From JAHJDS01 sp964569795 (lineage in GTDB: Bacteria > Desulfobacterota > Desulfarculia > Desulfarculales > JAHJDS01): DNA of 64,000 bases. The notes beneath the pieces are model-generated. The model searched no databases, was not told the origin of the DNA, and worked only from the letters and a program-made list of their open reading frames with translations. Numbering within the stretch: the stretch's first letter is position 1; every line of letters begins with the position of its first letter. Both the position numbers and the translations under genes were made by a program. The stretch spans positions 1-64,000 of the forward strand of contig CAZMVB010000010.1 in NCBI GenBank assembly GCA_964569795.1, written 5' to 3'. Shown piece after piece: positions 41,316 to 50,376 of the stretch.

Positions 41316-42557
41316 TCAGGCACCCCTCGGTTCAATCGGCGGCAATGACTGGTCCCGGGCCTGTAAAAAGGACTCGAAGATTTTGTGGGCAAACCCCCGG
41401 TCATTGATGAACAGGTCGAACTCCAGGACCGGGATGCGCGGCTCCAGGTGTCGCTTGAGCGCGCCCAGCAGGGCCCGGTCGGCCTCGGGATCGAAAAAGG
41501 GCTTGCCGGACTGGTCCACCGACGACAGGCCCCGGGCCGGCCACAGCACCCGGACCGGACCCCGGGCCTGGTTGAGTTTTTCGGCCAGGACCTTGCCCAG
41601 GAGCCGGTTGTCCTGTTTGCTGGTGCGGACGATGGTCGCCTGGGGATTGTGGGGATGGGCCGGGCGGCGGCGCAGCCTGGGGGGAACCGTGGGCGGGGCC
41701 AGGAAGTTGATGAAGTCGGCCGAGCCGGGGACGATCACCTGGGGCACTCCCCTGGCCCCGGCCGCCTCGAAGCGGTGCGGTCCGGCCGAGGCCAGCCCGC
41801 CCAGGAGTTCGTTGCCCAGTTCGTTTATCGCCAGCTCGATCACGCCGGCCACCTCGGTGGCGGCCACGAAATTTTCGAGGGCCTCGCCGCCGGTGCCGAT
41901 CGAGTGAAAGACCATGACCTCGTACCCGGCCCGCTCGAGCATCCCCTTGACCGCCAGGCCGCAGTTAGTGATGGTCCCGTTCATGCTCATGGCCACCAGG
42001 GTCCCCTGGCCCGGGTCAATCGCCTCCATGTTAACCATGCCGGCCATGGCCCCGGCCGCGTTGGCCAGGACCTGGCGGGTCAGCCGGTTGAGGCCGGCCA
42101 GGTCGGCCACCGGGGGCATGACCAGGACGTCCTTGGCCCCGACGTAGGGCCGGATACCGGCCTGGGTGGCCTTGGTCGAGATCAGCAGCTTGGGCAAGCC
42201 CAGGGGCAGGGCCTTGAGCGTCGGGGCGATCATGGCCGAGCCCTGACCGCCGCCGATGGCCAGCAGGCCGTCGATCCCGCCCTCGCGGACCAGACCGAGC
42301 ACGGTTTTTCGTAATCCCGCGGCCATGACCTCCTGGGCGTATCTCTCCTCGGCCCGGGCCTTGAGGGTGGACAGGCTGGCGCCGCCCCGGCGGGCCACCA
42401 CGGCCCGGGTGACGTCCGCCCCCGCGGCCGGACGGCCCAGGACGCCGATGTCGATCACCAGCACCCGGCAGCCCCTGGCTGCGAGCAGACCCCGCAGATA
42501 GGCCATTTCCTCGGCCTTGGTGTCCCCGGTGCCGACCAGGGCCACGGTCTTGGTCAT
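41316..42557 (-). CDS. Tm-1-like ATP-binding domain protein (UPF0261)
   Basis: This 413-residue protein has an N-terminal domain starting TVALVGTGDTKAEEMAYLRGLL, then LLAIGGGQGSAMIAP near 100 and a C-terminal domain with VIVPGSADFINFLAP, typical of the UPF0261/Tm-1 family. The plant homologue Tm-1 binds ATP and a viral helicase; bacterial members are usually in catabolic clusters and have no settled enzymatic role. Its start overlaps the iclR stop and its stop abuts the ligase start, so the four genes form one transcript. Confidence 0.87.
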   Translation of the reverse strand: MTKTVALVGTGDTKAEEMAYLRGLLAARGCRVLVIDIGVLGRPAAGADVTRAVVARRGGASLSTLKARAEERYAQEVMAAGLRKTVLGLVREGGIDGLLAIGGGQGSAMIAPTLKALPLGLPKLLISTKATQAGIRPYVGAKDVLVMPPVADLAGLNRLTRQVLANAAGAMAGMVNMEAIDPGQGTLVAMSMNGTITNCGLAVKGMLERAGYEVMVFHSIGTGGEALENFVAATEVAGVIELAINELGNELLGGLASAGPHRFEAAGARGVPQVIVPGSADFINFLAPPTVPPRLRRRPAHPHNPQATIVRTSKQDNRLLGKVLAEKLNQARGPVRVLWPARGLSSVDQSGKPFFDPEADRALLGALKRHLEPRIPVLEFDLFINDRGFAHKIFESFLQARDQSLPPIEPRGA

Positions 42558-43348
42558 GATCCCCCCTTTGCGGACGATCGGTCGCCCATCTCCCGGCTGA
42601 TCTCCCGGGCGGCCGACTGGACCAGATCCTTGATCCGATCAAAGGTCTGCCGGGTGTGCTGGGCCTTGAGCACGGCGCAGCCCACGGCCGCCGCCACCTG
42701 CCCGGTGTAGTCCTTGATCGGGGCGGCCACGCCGATGACGCCCTCGACCGCCTCGCCGTCCTCGATGACGTAACCCTGCTTGGCCACGTGGGCCAGCCTC
42801 TGCCGGAAGGCCTCGGGGTCGATCACCGTGGCCGGGGTCACGGACTTGAGCGGATATTTTCGTAACAGCCGCGAGACCTCCTTGGCCGTAAGCCCGGCCA
42901 TGAGGACCATGCCCAGCATGCCATAGTGGGGGGGCCGCCGCCAGCCGATGTCCGAGACGATGCGCACCCCGGCGCCACCCTCGCGCTTGTCCAGATAGAC
43001 CAGCTGATCGTCGATCAGGGCCCCGAGCAGGACCGTGGCCGCGGTGTCCTGCTGGAGCCGGGTCAGATGCCGGGCCGCGGCCCGCCGCAGGGAAAACGAG
43101 GAAAAGACCACGCCCCCCAGCTCGAACAGCCTGAGCCCCAGCGAGTACCCACCGGCCTCGGCCTGGAGGTAGCGCCGCTCGACCAGGTTCGAGGCCAGGC
43201 GCAAAGCGGTGGTCTTGTTGAGCCCGGTCCGGCGGGCGATGTCGGTCAGGGACAACTGCCGCGAATCAAAGTCAAAGCAGTCCAGGATGTCCAGGGCCCG
43301 CTGCACGGCCTGGACCCGATACGTCCCTGATTTATTTTGCCCGCTCAT
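42554..43348 (-). CDS. IclR-family regulator 2
   Basis: This 264-residue protein has an N-terminal winged helix (VQRALDILDCFDFD; SLTDIARRTGLNKTTALRLASNL) and the IclR ligand-binding domain (LLGALIDDQLVYLDKREGGAGVRI; HYGMLGMVLMAGL; GYVIEDGEAVEGVIGVAAPI). It is encoded 63 nt after ubiD and overlaps the Tm-1-like gene by four bases. It probably controls this operon, perhaps through the near-palindrome upstream of ubiD. Confidence 0.9.
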   Translation of the reverse strand: MSGQNKSGTYRVQAVQRALDILDCFDFDSRQLSLTDIARRTGLNKTTALRLASNLVERRYLQAEAGGYSLGLRLFELGGVVFSSFSLRRAAARHLTRLQQDTAATVLLGALIDDQLVYLDKREGGAGVRIVSDIGWRRPPHYGMLGMVLMAGLTAKEVSRLLRKYPLKSVTPATVIDPEAFRQRLAHVAKQGYVIEDGEAVEGVIGVAAPIKDYTGQVAAAVGCAVLKAQHTRQTFDRIKDLVQSAAREISREMGDRSSAKGGS

Positions 43349-43411
43349 GCCGCGGCCCCGAAACAGTATTTTTCAATCAGGGACCACAAGGGAAACCACC
43401 ACGACAAGGCG

Positions 43412-44851
43412 TTAGATACGGCTGAACAGTTTTTTCCACTTGGCCGTCACCTGGTCACGCAGCTCGTCCGAGGCCCGGTTGACCGGCGGGGCCTTGTCCT
43501 TCCAGTGATAGGGCCAGCAGGCGTCCAGGAAGACCTTGGCCGTGGTGTACTGCTTCCGGGCCCGGTGATCGGGCGAGAGCATGGGGTCCAGGGGGCTGGT
43601 CAGAAAACCGGGCACCACGCTCAGGGCCCTCTCGGGATCGGCCCGGGTGCAGACCGCCCACAGGACCTCGTCCAGGTTGGCCGGGTCGATGTCGTCGTCC
43701 ACGGCGATGATGTACCGCCCGGTGCAGGCCCCGCCCTGGAGAAAGGCCCCGGCCAGGGTGATGAGCTGGCGGGCGTGGCCCAGATAGCGCTGCTTGAGCG
43801 AGATGACGGCGATGATCCGGTTGCCCGGCCCGTGGACGTACACCCCCTTGATGCCCATCATCCCGGCCTCCTCGAGGCGGTCCCAGAGATAGGACGCGGT
43901 GTGGATCGGGATCGGGAACCAGGTGTTGACCGGCGGCTTGACCGGCGGCTGGCCGAAGAGGATGGGGTCGTTGCGGAAGTAGAGGTTCTTGACGTGAACC
44001 ACCGGCTCGTCCCGGGCGCCCGAGGCGTAATAGCCCTGCCACTCGCCGAACGGTCCCTCGGGCCGCGAGTCCTCGCCGGGCGGCGGTGAAAAGCCCTCGG
44101 CCACGATCTCGGCTCCGGCCGGGATGGGCAGCCCGGTGGCCCGGCCGAGGACCACGTCCACCGGCCGCTGGCGGAGATACCCGGCCACGTCGTACTCGGA
44201 AATCCCCCAGGGAATGGGCATGGTCGAGAGGCAGAACAGGAGCAGGTCCTGGCCGAAGCACATCGCCACCGGGCAGGGCTCGCCCTTGGCCCAGTATTTC
44301 TCGCGCATGATGGTGGCGTGCTTGCCCGGCGAGGCGTAAAAGGCCAGGGTCTTCTCGTCCTGGATCATCACCCGGTAGGTCCCGAAATTGACCCAGCCCT
44401 CGTCCGGGTCCTTGGTCAGGGTGATGACCCCGGTGCCGATGTAGCGCCCGCCGTCGTGCATGTGCCACTTGGGGGTGGGGATCTTGAACAGGTCAACCTC
44501 ATCGCCCGAGAGGACGTTCTCGAACACCGGACCGTCTGGCACCACCCGGGGCGGCAGGGGCTGATAGGTCTTCATCTTGTCTTTCCAGGCGCGGACCACC
44601 TCCAGGTCGGACATGTCCTCGTCCAGGCCCAGGGCCAGTTTTTGACCGACCTTGTGGTGCAGGAGATTGGTGGCGATCCGGAAGCCTTTCGGATAGCCCT
44701 TGACCTCGTCAAAGAGCAGTCCGGGCCCCTGCTTCTCGCTTACCAGTTCGTTCAGGGTGCCGATCTCCAGGTCCCAGTCCGCGCCCTGGACATGCTCGAG
44801 CTTGCCGCGCTGTTCCAGGGCGTCGAGGAATCCTCTCAGGTCGTCGAACAT
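43412..44851 (-). CDS. UbiD-family decarboxylase
   Basis: This 479-residue prenylated-FMN-dependent (de)carboxylase matches the UbiD family in length and motifs: an N-terminal FLDALEQRGKLEHV, a central IGTGVITLTKDP segment and the conserved acid region RPEGPFGEWQGYYA around residues 270-285. Members decarboxylate aromatic or alpha,beta-unsaturated acids, or carboxylate phenols and hydrocarbons in anaerobes. It is the first gene of an operon with iclR, the Tm-1-like gene and a PaaK-like ligase. No ubiX-type prenyltransferase is in the window, so the cofactor would be made elsewhere. Confidence 0.93.
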   Translation of the reverse strand: MFDDLRGFLDALEQRGKLEHVQGADWDLEIGTLNELVSEKQGPGLLFDEVKGYPKGFRIATNLLHHKVGQKLALGLDEDMSDLEVVRAWKDKMKTYQPLPPRVVPDGPVFENVLSGDEVDLFKIPTPKWHMHDGGRYIGTGVITLTKDPDEGWVNFGTYRVMIQDEKTLAFYASPGKHATIMREKYWAKGEPCPVAMCFGQDLLLFCLSTMPIPWGISEYDVAGYLRQRPVDVVLGRATGLPIPAGAEIVAEGFSPPPGEDSRPEGPFGEWQGYYASGARDEPVVHVKNLYFRNDPILFGQPPVKPPVNTWFPIPIHTASYLWDRLEEAGMMGIKGVYVHGPGNRIIAVISLKQRYLGHARQLITLAGAFLQGGACTGRYIIAVDDDIDPANLDEVLWAVCTRADPERALSVVPGFLTSPLDPMLSPDHRARKQYTTAKVFLDACWPYHWKDKAPPVNRASDELRDQVTAKWKKLFSRI

Positions 44852-44871
44852 TTTTTGGTTCCCCCGTTGAT

Positions 44872-44891
44872 TTTCACGATGTAAAATTATA
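44872..44891 (-). promoter_or_regulatory. Operator-like near-palindrome and -10 of the ubiD operon
   Basis: TTTCACGATGTAAAA (44872-44886, plus strand) is a near-palindrome with half-sites TTTCAC and GTAAAA. On the minus strand a perfect TATAAT (44891-44886) directly adjoins it. It lies 20-40 nt upstream of the ubiD start. Its half-sites match those of the operator proposed upstream of the first iclR gene. Confidence 0.5.
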
Positions 44892-45072
44892 TTTCATAAT
44901 ATAAACAACATGGCACGAACCCGGGCCGGTGTCAATCAAATACTATTGGTCAACTTTGACTGCCGCCGGCAGGGGCCGCGACACAGAGGGATAGACCATG
45001 GCCGGCGGCCCAGGTATGCTGGTACTTGTTGGCCATTGACTCACTTAAAACCGACCATCAGGGGGAACCGAG

Positions 45073-45342
45073 ATGCCTTTGCTTCGCTTTCTCGAAAAAC
45101 AAAACGAACAGCTCGATCAGGAGCATCCGGAACTGCTCCAGACCTTTCTCAGTTACTGCCGGCGCGATGACATCAAGGTGGACGTCGGCGTCAAGGACAC
45201 CGTCTGGGAAGGCGTGGACGTGCTCTGGCTCGGGCCCAACCGACGCCGAATCCTGATCCGCCAGGACCAGACCATCGCCATGATCGCCTTTGACTGGATT
45301 GAACTCAATCCACAACAACCCCAGGCGGAGACGATCGCCTGA
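45073..45342 (+). CDS. Small hypothetical protein
   Basis: This is an 89-residue soluble protein. The N-terminal 30 residues look helical (LLRFLEKQNEQLDQEHPELLQTFL), followed by a predicted small beta-rich part (KVDVGVKDTVWEGVDVLWLG ... RRILIRQDQTIAMIAFDWIEL). GGGGGAA lies close upstream of ATG 45073. The codon usage fits the genome. It stands alone between divergent and convergent neighbours. The beta part is vaguely Sm/Hfq-like in size, but no motif supports that. Confidence 0.6.
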   Translation: MPLLRFLEKQNEQLDQEHPELLQTFLSYCRRDDIKVDVGVKDTVWEGVDVLWLGPNRRRILIRQDQTIAMIAFDWIELNPQQPQAETIA

Positions 45343-45428
45343 ATCGAGGCGACAGCTACCCTCAGGACTGCCGTTATTAAAAAATTGCGGTTTCTCGCGG
45401 CCCGCCTCTGACCGGGTTTGGCCCCGTC

Positions 45429-47633
45429 TCATCGCTCCACGCCGGGATCGAGGATGTCCCCGGTCTCGCCGCTCCTTACCAGCAACATCGTCCCCACCCG
45501 GGCGATAAGGGAGTTGATGAAGCGGGCCTGGTCCTGGAGTTCGGCCTCCTCCGGCACCTTCAGCCCCACCAGCACCAGGTCTGATCCGGCGCTGGCCTCC
45601 TCGAGCACGGAGGCGAAGGACGCGTCCGGACCGGGTTTGACCAGGATCACGCCCTCGGCCTCCATCCGCACCTCTTGCAGCAGTCGCCCGATGCCCCTCT
45701 CGGCCCCCTGGCGGCCGTCCTCGCGGTCGATGAGCCGGAGGACCCTGATCCGCGCCCCGTGCCAGTCCGGACTGCGGGCGATGATGTGGGCCAACAGCAG
45801 CATCAACTCGCCATTGCGGTCCCGGCCCCGCCACCAGACGTCGATCCGCTTCCGGGCCCCGAATTCCCGGTCGGGATCGACCTGGAGAAACATGACCGAT
45901 TTGCGCAGGGCGACCAGCCGACGCATCAGCCTGAGTTGATCGGGCTGCCGGTCGGCGTTCTGACTCCAGTACAGCAGGGCCGTGTTCGGTTCGAGCCCGG
46001 GAGCGCCGGAGGCCTGAACGGCGCCTACCACTCCGGAATCGAAATCCTCGACCAGGCTGCTCTTGGCAAAAGCGACCGCCCCGGACTCCTGGAGGTGCCG
46101 GGTCAATTCCCGGCGGGCGGTCTGGTGCAGATCCCGGCCGGCCAGTTCGTCCACGTCGCCCACCAGCAGGTGCGAGACGGTGACCAGACCCCGGCCCAGG
46201 CTCAACCAGGCGCTCAGGGAGATGATCGCCGATCCGGCCGACTGGGGCAGACGGGTGAAGGCGACGATGTTGGGGCGCCAGTTCTTGGGGTGGGACGGCC
46301 GCTCCTCGAGACGGATCAGCCCGAACCGGACCAGGGCGAACCACATCCCTCCCCGAACGTCGCCCCAGTCCTGCCTCAGGGACCGCCGGCTGAGCAGGAA
46401 AAAGAAGCCGTAGCTCACCAGGATGGCCACGATCGAAGATACGGGCTCGATCAGAAACATGGCCCCGTAGCACGCCAGCGCCCCCAGGACGGACACGTAC
46501 CACGGCACCTTCAATCGGGGACGGAAACTCGGATTGCCGACCAGTCGCTCGATCCCGGCGGTCAGGTTGATCATCCCGTAGGTGTTCAAAAAGAACATGG
46601 TGATGATCGGCGCGACGAAATCGAGGTCGCCCATCCAGATCACGGCCAGGGCAAGGGCCGTGGTCAGCAGGACGGCCAGTCGCGGCTCGGTCGGGCTGCC
46701 CAGGCCGCGGCCCAGCAGCCGGGGCACCACCCGGTCAACAGCCACGGCCTGCAGGGTGCGCGGTGCGGCCAGGATGCTGCCCAGGGCCGAGGACAGGGTC
46801 GCGGCCCAGAGGCCCAGGATGATCAGCACCGGCCAGCGGGACAGATTGGACATGATCATGTTGTCCGCGATCAACCGCTCGGCCGGGGCGTGGAACGCCA
46901 GCCAAACGGCCACGGCCAGGTAGATCAGCGAAGTCACCCCGATGGCCGCCAGGGTGCCGTTGGTGATGCTCCTGGCCGGATTCTTCAGATCCCCGGACAT
47001 GCTCACGCCCACGGTGATGCCCGTCACCGCCGGGAAGAAAATGGCGAAGACCTGCCAGAAACCGGCCGTGGCCGCGGGCGGGGCGAAGGCGTGCGGAGTG
47101 ACCGTGACACCCCCGCCGCCAACGAAAAAGGACAGCAGGGCCGCCGCGATCAGGGCCAGGATGCCGAACTGGATTTTTATCACGAAGTCGGCCCCCACGT
47201 AGGCCAGCACCCCGAAAGACAGGGCCACCGCCGTGGAGGTCAATCTGGGATCGACCGAGGGCAGGATGCCGTGGAAGGCCTCTGAAAACCCGATGATGTA
47301 GAAGGCCACCGAAGCGGCCTGGGAAAGGTAGAGCGGGATCCCGATCGCGCCGCCGATCTCCAGACCCAGGGTCCGGGAGATCATGTAGTAAACCCCTCCG
47401 GCCTTGACCGGGATGTTGGTCGCCACCGCCGCCAGAGACAGTCCGGTCACCAGCGAGATCAGGCAGGACAGGCCGATGATGATCAGCGAGCCCCACAGCC
47501 CGGCCTGGCCCACCACCCAGCCCAGACGCAGGAACAGGATGATGCCCAGGATGGTCAGGACGGTCGGGGTGAATACGCCGGCAAAGGTGCCGAACCGATA
47601 CCGGGTCGGGGATGGCGATTGGCGCTGGCCCAT
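45429..47633 (-). CDS. APC-superfamily permease of cation-chloride cotransporter type
   Basis: In this 734-residue protein, twelve hydrophobic helices fill about residues 15-430. The first (TFAGVFTPTVLTILGIILFLRLGWVVGQAG) carries the SLC12-like signature, and PVKAGGVYYMISRTLGLEIGG follows in helix 3. About 290 hydrophilic residues form a cytosolic C-terminal domain, as in cation-chloride cotransporters and their bacterial relatives. Whether it carries amino acids or K+/Na+ with Cl- is open. It is transcribed alone, with a 343-nt upstream gap. Confidence 0.85.
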   Translation of the reverse strand: MGQRQSPSPTRYRFGTFAGVFTPTVLTILGIILFLRLGWVVGQAGLWGSLIIIGLSCLISLVTGLSLAAVATNIPVKAGGVYYMISRTLGLEIGGAIGIPLYLSQAASVAFYIIGFSEAFHGILPSVDPRLTSTAVALSFGVLAYVGADFVIKIQFGILALIAAALLSFFVGGGGVTVTPHAFAPPAATAGFWQVFAIFFPAVTGITVGVSMSGDLKNPARSITNGTLAAIGVTSLIYLAVAVWLAFHAPAERLIADNMIMSNLSRWPVLIILGLWAATLSSALGSILAAPRTLQAVAVDRVVPRLLGRGLGSPTEPRLAVLLTTALALAVIWMGDLDFVAPIITMFFLNTYGMINLTAGIERLVGNPSFRPRLKVPWYVSVLGALACYGAMFLIEPVSSIVAILVSYGFFFLLSRRSLRQDWGDVRGGMWFALVRFGLIRLEERPSHPKNWRPNIVAFTRLPQSAGSAIISLSAWLSLGRGLVTVSHLLVGDVDELAGRDLHQTARRELTRHLQESGAVAFAKSSLVEDFDSGVVGAVQASGAPGLEPNTALLYWSQNADRQPDQLRLMRRLVALRKSVMFLQVDPDREFGARKRIDVWWRGRDRNGELMLLLAHIIARSPDWHGARIRVLRLIDREDGRQGAERGIGRLLQEVRMEAEGVILVKPGPDASFASVLEEASAGSDLVLVGLKVPEEAELQDQARFINSLIARVGTMLLVRSGETGDILDPGVER

Positions 47634-47976
47634 GGCCTACCTTACCACCGAAGAAGAGGTGATTTGCCCCCTGGCGAGGGTAATAAAAAATGACAGTCCG
47701 GCCTGGTTCCGTCAAGCTCAAGTTGCCCGGGTCTGGGGCGAGACCCGTTTGAGTTCGAGGGTGGTCTGGAGCGCTCAGGGCACGGGACAACCGTGCTCTT
47801 TTGGTTCGAGCCCTGGTCCTATTGGTGGGATGTAGAATGCCCTTGACTGACCGAGGGTAATTTCGCCTGGGCTAAGTCTGGGCCGGGGCAAGAAAAACAA
47901 GCAGGCTCGCCCTCCGGGACCTGGTGAACATATCCCGTCCTCCGAAAACCGACGCTCAGGACTCGATCCGTCTCTC
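47634..47976. other. Intergenic region between glpK and the permease gene
   Basis: No coding frame or RNA gene is recognised. Two hairpins are seen: GGGTCT/AGACCC (47729-47734 with 47741-47746) and GCACGG/CCGTGC (47780-47785 with 47791-47796). The second is followed by TCTTTT on the plus strand. They may form the leader of the permease mRNA or end the glpK transcript. Confidence 0.45.
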
Positions 47977-49467
47977 TCAGGAGGCCCAGGCCCGGGCACG
48001 CTCCACGGCCCGCTGCCAGTTCGCGTAAAGCGACTCCCGTTGCGGCCCGTCCATTTTCGGCTCGAATGTCTTTGCTCGGCGCCAGCAGGTCTTGACCTCG
48101 TCCAGGCCGGTCCAGAAGCCCACGCCCAGGCCGGCCAGGAAGGCGGCCCCCAGGGCGGTGGTCTCCAGCACCTCGGGCCGGAGCACGGTCGCGTTCAGGA
48201 TGTCGGCCTGGAACTGGGCCAGGAAATCATTGGCCGCGGCCCCGCCGTCGATCATCAGTTCCCGCAAATCCAGGCCGGCGTCGGCGGCCATGCAGTCGAT
48301 CACGTCCCGGGTCTGATAGGCGATGGCCTCCAGTGCCGCCCGGACCAGGTGCTCCCGGCCGCTGCCCCGGGTCAGGCCGACGATCGTCCCCCGGGCGTCC
48401 ATGTCCCAAAAGGGCGCGCCCAGACCGGCCAGGGCCGGCACGAAATAGACCCCCTCGTTATCGGCCAGACTTTCGGCCAGATCCGCGGTCCGGGCGGCGT
48501 CGTCCACGATCCTCAACTGGTCCCTGAGCCACTGGATGGCCGCGCCGGCGATGAAGATGCTCCCCTCCAGGCAATAGGTCACCTCGTCGCCCAGGCCCCA
48601 GGCGATGGACGTGATCAGCCCGCTGGTCGAGGTCATGGCCTTCGGGCCGGTGTTCATCAAGAGGAAGGCCCCGGTCCCAAAGGTGGCCTTGGCCTGTCCC
48701 GGCGTAAAACAGGTCTGCCCGAACAGGGCGGCCTGCTGGTCCCCGGCGACCCCGGCGATCGGGATTTCGACCCCATCGAAGATCTCCGGGCCGGTCCGGC
48801 CAAAGAGGTGAACCGAGGGCCAGACCCGGGGCAGCATGGCCCGGGGCACGTCCAGTTTTCCAAGCAGGTCGTCGTCCCAGTCGCGCTCATGGATGTTGAA
48901 GAGCATGGTCCGGCTGGCGTTACTGAAATCAGTGGCGTGGACCCGGCCGCCGGTCAGGCAGTAGATCAGCCAGGTATCGACTGTCCCGAACAGGATCTCG
49001 CCCCGGGCGGCCCGCTCGGCCAGGCCCGGGATTTCCCGTAACAGCCAGGCGATCTTGGTCGCCGAGAAATAGGCGTCAATGACCAGGCCGGTTTTTTGGC
49101 GGACCAGGGACTCCAGGCCCTGGTCCTTGAGCCGCCGGCACAAAGGCGCGGTCCGGCGGCACTGCCAGACGATGGCGTTGTGGACTGGCCGGCCGGTGTC
49201 CTTTTCCCAGAGCACGGTCGTCTCGCGCTGATTGGTGATGCCCAGGGCGGCCACCTGCTCGGGGCTGACCTCGGCCTGCTCGAGCACGGTTTGGGCCGCC
49301 CGTTTCTGGGTCTCCCAGATTTCCAGGGGGTCGTGCTCGACCCAGCCGGGCCGCGGGAAATGCTGGGCGAACTCGAAGGCCGCGCTGTGCCTTGGCCGGC
49401 CGTCGTGGTCAAAGAGCACGGCCCGGGAGCTGGTCGTCCCCTGGTCCAGGGCCAGGATGTACTTCAT
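47977..49467 (-). CDS. glpK: Glycerol kinase
   Basis: This 496-residue FGGY-family kinase phosphorylates glycerol to sn-glycerol 3-phosphate. Clear signatures are LALDQGTTSSRAVLFD at the N-terminus, WQCRRTAP around residue 80, ATDFSNASRTMLFNI near 180-195, GVAGDQQAALFGQ and DGGAAANDFL near 400. The length equals the family norm (about 500). The ATG at 49467 follows GGGGGTGAG; a GTG two codons upstream is less likely. It is downstream of an enoyl-CoA hydratase gene on the same strand. A partial copy of its first 17 codons lies upstream (see 49559). Confidence 0.97.
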   Translation of the reverse strand: MKYILALDQGTTSSRAVLFDHDGRPRHSAAFEFAQHFPRPGWVEHDPLEIWETQKRAAQTVLEQAEVSPEQVAALGITNQRETTVLWEKDTGRPVHNAIVWQCRRTAPLCRRLKDQGLESLVRQKTGLVIDAYFSATKIAWLLREIPGLAERAARGEILFGTVDTWLIYCLTGGRVHATDFSNASRTMLFNIHERDWDDDLLGKLDVPRAMLPRVWPSVHLFGRTGPEIFDGVEIPIAGVAGDQQAALFGQTCFTPGQAKATFGTGAFLLMNTGPKAMTSTSGLITSIAWGLGDEVTYCLEGSIFIAGAAIQWLRDQLRIVDDAARTADLAESLADNEGVYFVPALAGLGAPFWDMDARGTIVGLTRGSGREHLVRAALEAIAYQTRDVIDCMAADAGLDLRELMIDGGAAANDFLAQFQADILNATVLRPEVLETTALGAAFLAGLGVGFWTGLDEVKTCWRRAKTFEPKMDGPQRESLYANWQRAVERARAWAS

Positions 49468-49717
49468 GCTCACCCCCGGTCGGTTATTTAATAACGCGAG
49501 GTGGCCTCGGTCTTGGAGCCCGAGGTTCAGGCCTTGAAAAACGCCACGATTTCCGACTTTAGACGGCCCTCGAGCTGGTCGTCCCCTGGTCCAGGGCCAG
49601 GATGTACTTCATGCTCCCCCCAGTCAGTCGGTTTTTTGACAACGCTTGGTGGTCTCGGTCCTGGGGCCCGAGGTTCAGCCTTTGAAAAACGCCTCGATTT
49701 CCGGCCTTAGACGGCCC
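49427..49717. repeat. Tandem duplication (about 145 bp) across the ech/glpK junction
   Basis: Copy 1 (about 49427-49569) holds the first codons of glpK, the intergenic spacer and a diverged copy of the last ~13 codons of the hydratase gene. Copy 2 (about 49572-49717) holds a second glpK start, spacer and the real hydratase 3' end. The two differ by scattered substitutions and a 3-bp indel, so the event is not recent. Confidence 0.9.
49559..49612 (-). pseudogene. Truncated glpK start plus duplicated hydratase tail
   Basis: ATG at 49612 opens the 17-codon frame MKYILALDQGTTSSRAV followed by TAA. It is identical in protein to the start of glpK. The breakpoint then joins the duplicated end of the hydratase gene, read in another frame as GRLKSEIVAFFKA. 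It is a by-product of the tandem duplication and unlikely to be functional, although it has its own GGGGGGAG ribosome binding site. Confidence 0.85.
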
Positions 49718-50376
49718 AGGGCCTCCTCGGCCGCCCGGGCCCGCATCATCTTTTTCGAGGCGGCGTAGGCCCGCTGATTCAGGATCATCAGGTCAGCGCA
49801 GGACTGCCGGGCCAGGGCGGCCGGGTCCTCCCCGGCCGGGGCCAGGCCGTGAATCAGTCCTTTTTGAAAAGCCTCGGCCGGCGAGTAGGTGTGGGCGTGG
49901 AGCAGCATTTCCATCTGGTATGGAATGGGGACCGTGCGCTGGAAGATGTTGATCATCCAGGAGGGAAAGGCCATCCCGGTCAGCATCTCGTTCATCTGCA
50001 TCCGCCAGGGGCCCTCGACCCAGTAGCGGCGGTCGCAGCAAAAGGCCAGCTGGCAGCCGCCGGCAATGGCGTGACCGGTCAGGGCGGCCACGACGGGCAG
50101 GGGGAAGGTGAACACCCGGGTCATGGTCTGCCCGAACTCGGTCACCAGGTCGATCATCCCCTCCGGGGTCAGGGTGGGCAGGAGCTTCACGTTCAGGCCG
50201 CCCGAAAAGATCCCCTCCCGGCCGGAGATGATCACCAGCTGGGCCCTTTCGGCCAGGGCCTGATCCAGGGCGGCGTTCAGGCCCCTGAAAAAATCCGGGT
50301 CCATGGCGTTGGCCTTGCCGTCGTCCAGGACGATCGAGGCCAGGCCATCGGAGACCGTGGACGTGATGACGGACAT
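49675..50376 (-). CDS. Enoyl-CoA hydratase/isomerase family protein
   Basis: This 233-residue crotonase-fold protein is slightly short for the family (about 260). The CoA-binding loops are seen as SGREGIFSGGLNVKLL (oxyanion hole 1) near 50-65 and GHAIAGGCQLAFCCD (hole 2) near 100-115. A glutamate in MNEMLTGM sits near the usual catalytic position. Reactions in the fold include hydration and double-bond shift. It lies upstream of glpK on the same strand, behind a GlpR-like operator, so it is probably co-expressed with glycerol genes for reasons not evident from its family. Confidence 0.85.
   Translation of the reverse strand: MSVITSTVSDGLASIVLDDGKANAMDPDFFRGLNAALDQALAERAQLVIISGREGIFSGGLNVKLLPTLTPEGMIDLVTEFGQTMTRVFTFPLPVVAALTGHAIAGGCQLAFCCDRRYWVEGPWRMQMNEMLTGMAFPSWMINIFQRTVPIPYQMEMLLHAHTYSPAEAFQKGLIHGLAPAGEDPAALARQSCADLMILNQRAYAASKKMMRARAAEEALGRLRPEIEAFFKG

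Noticed and set aside
45429..47633. In-cluster transporter for the UbiD/PaaK pathway
   Set aside because: The permease is separated from ubiD by an unrelated small gene and is SLC12-like; the TAXI system is the more likely uptake route.
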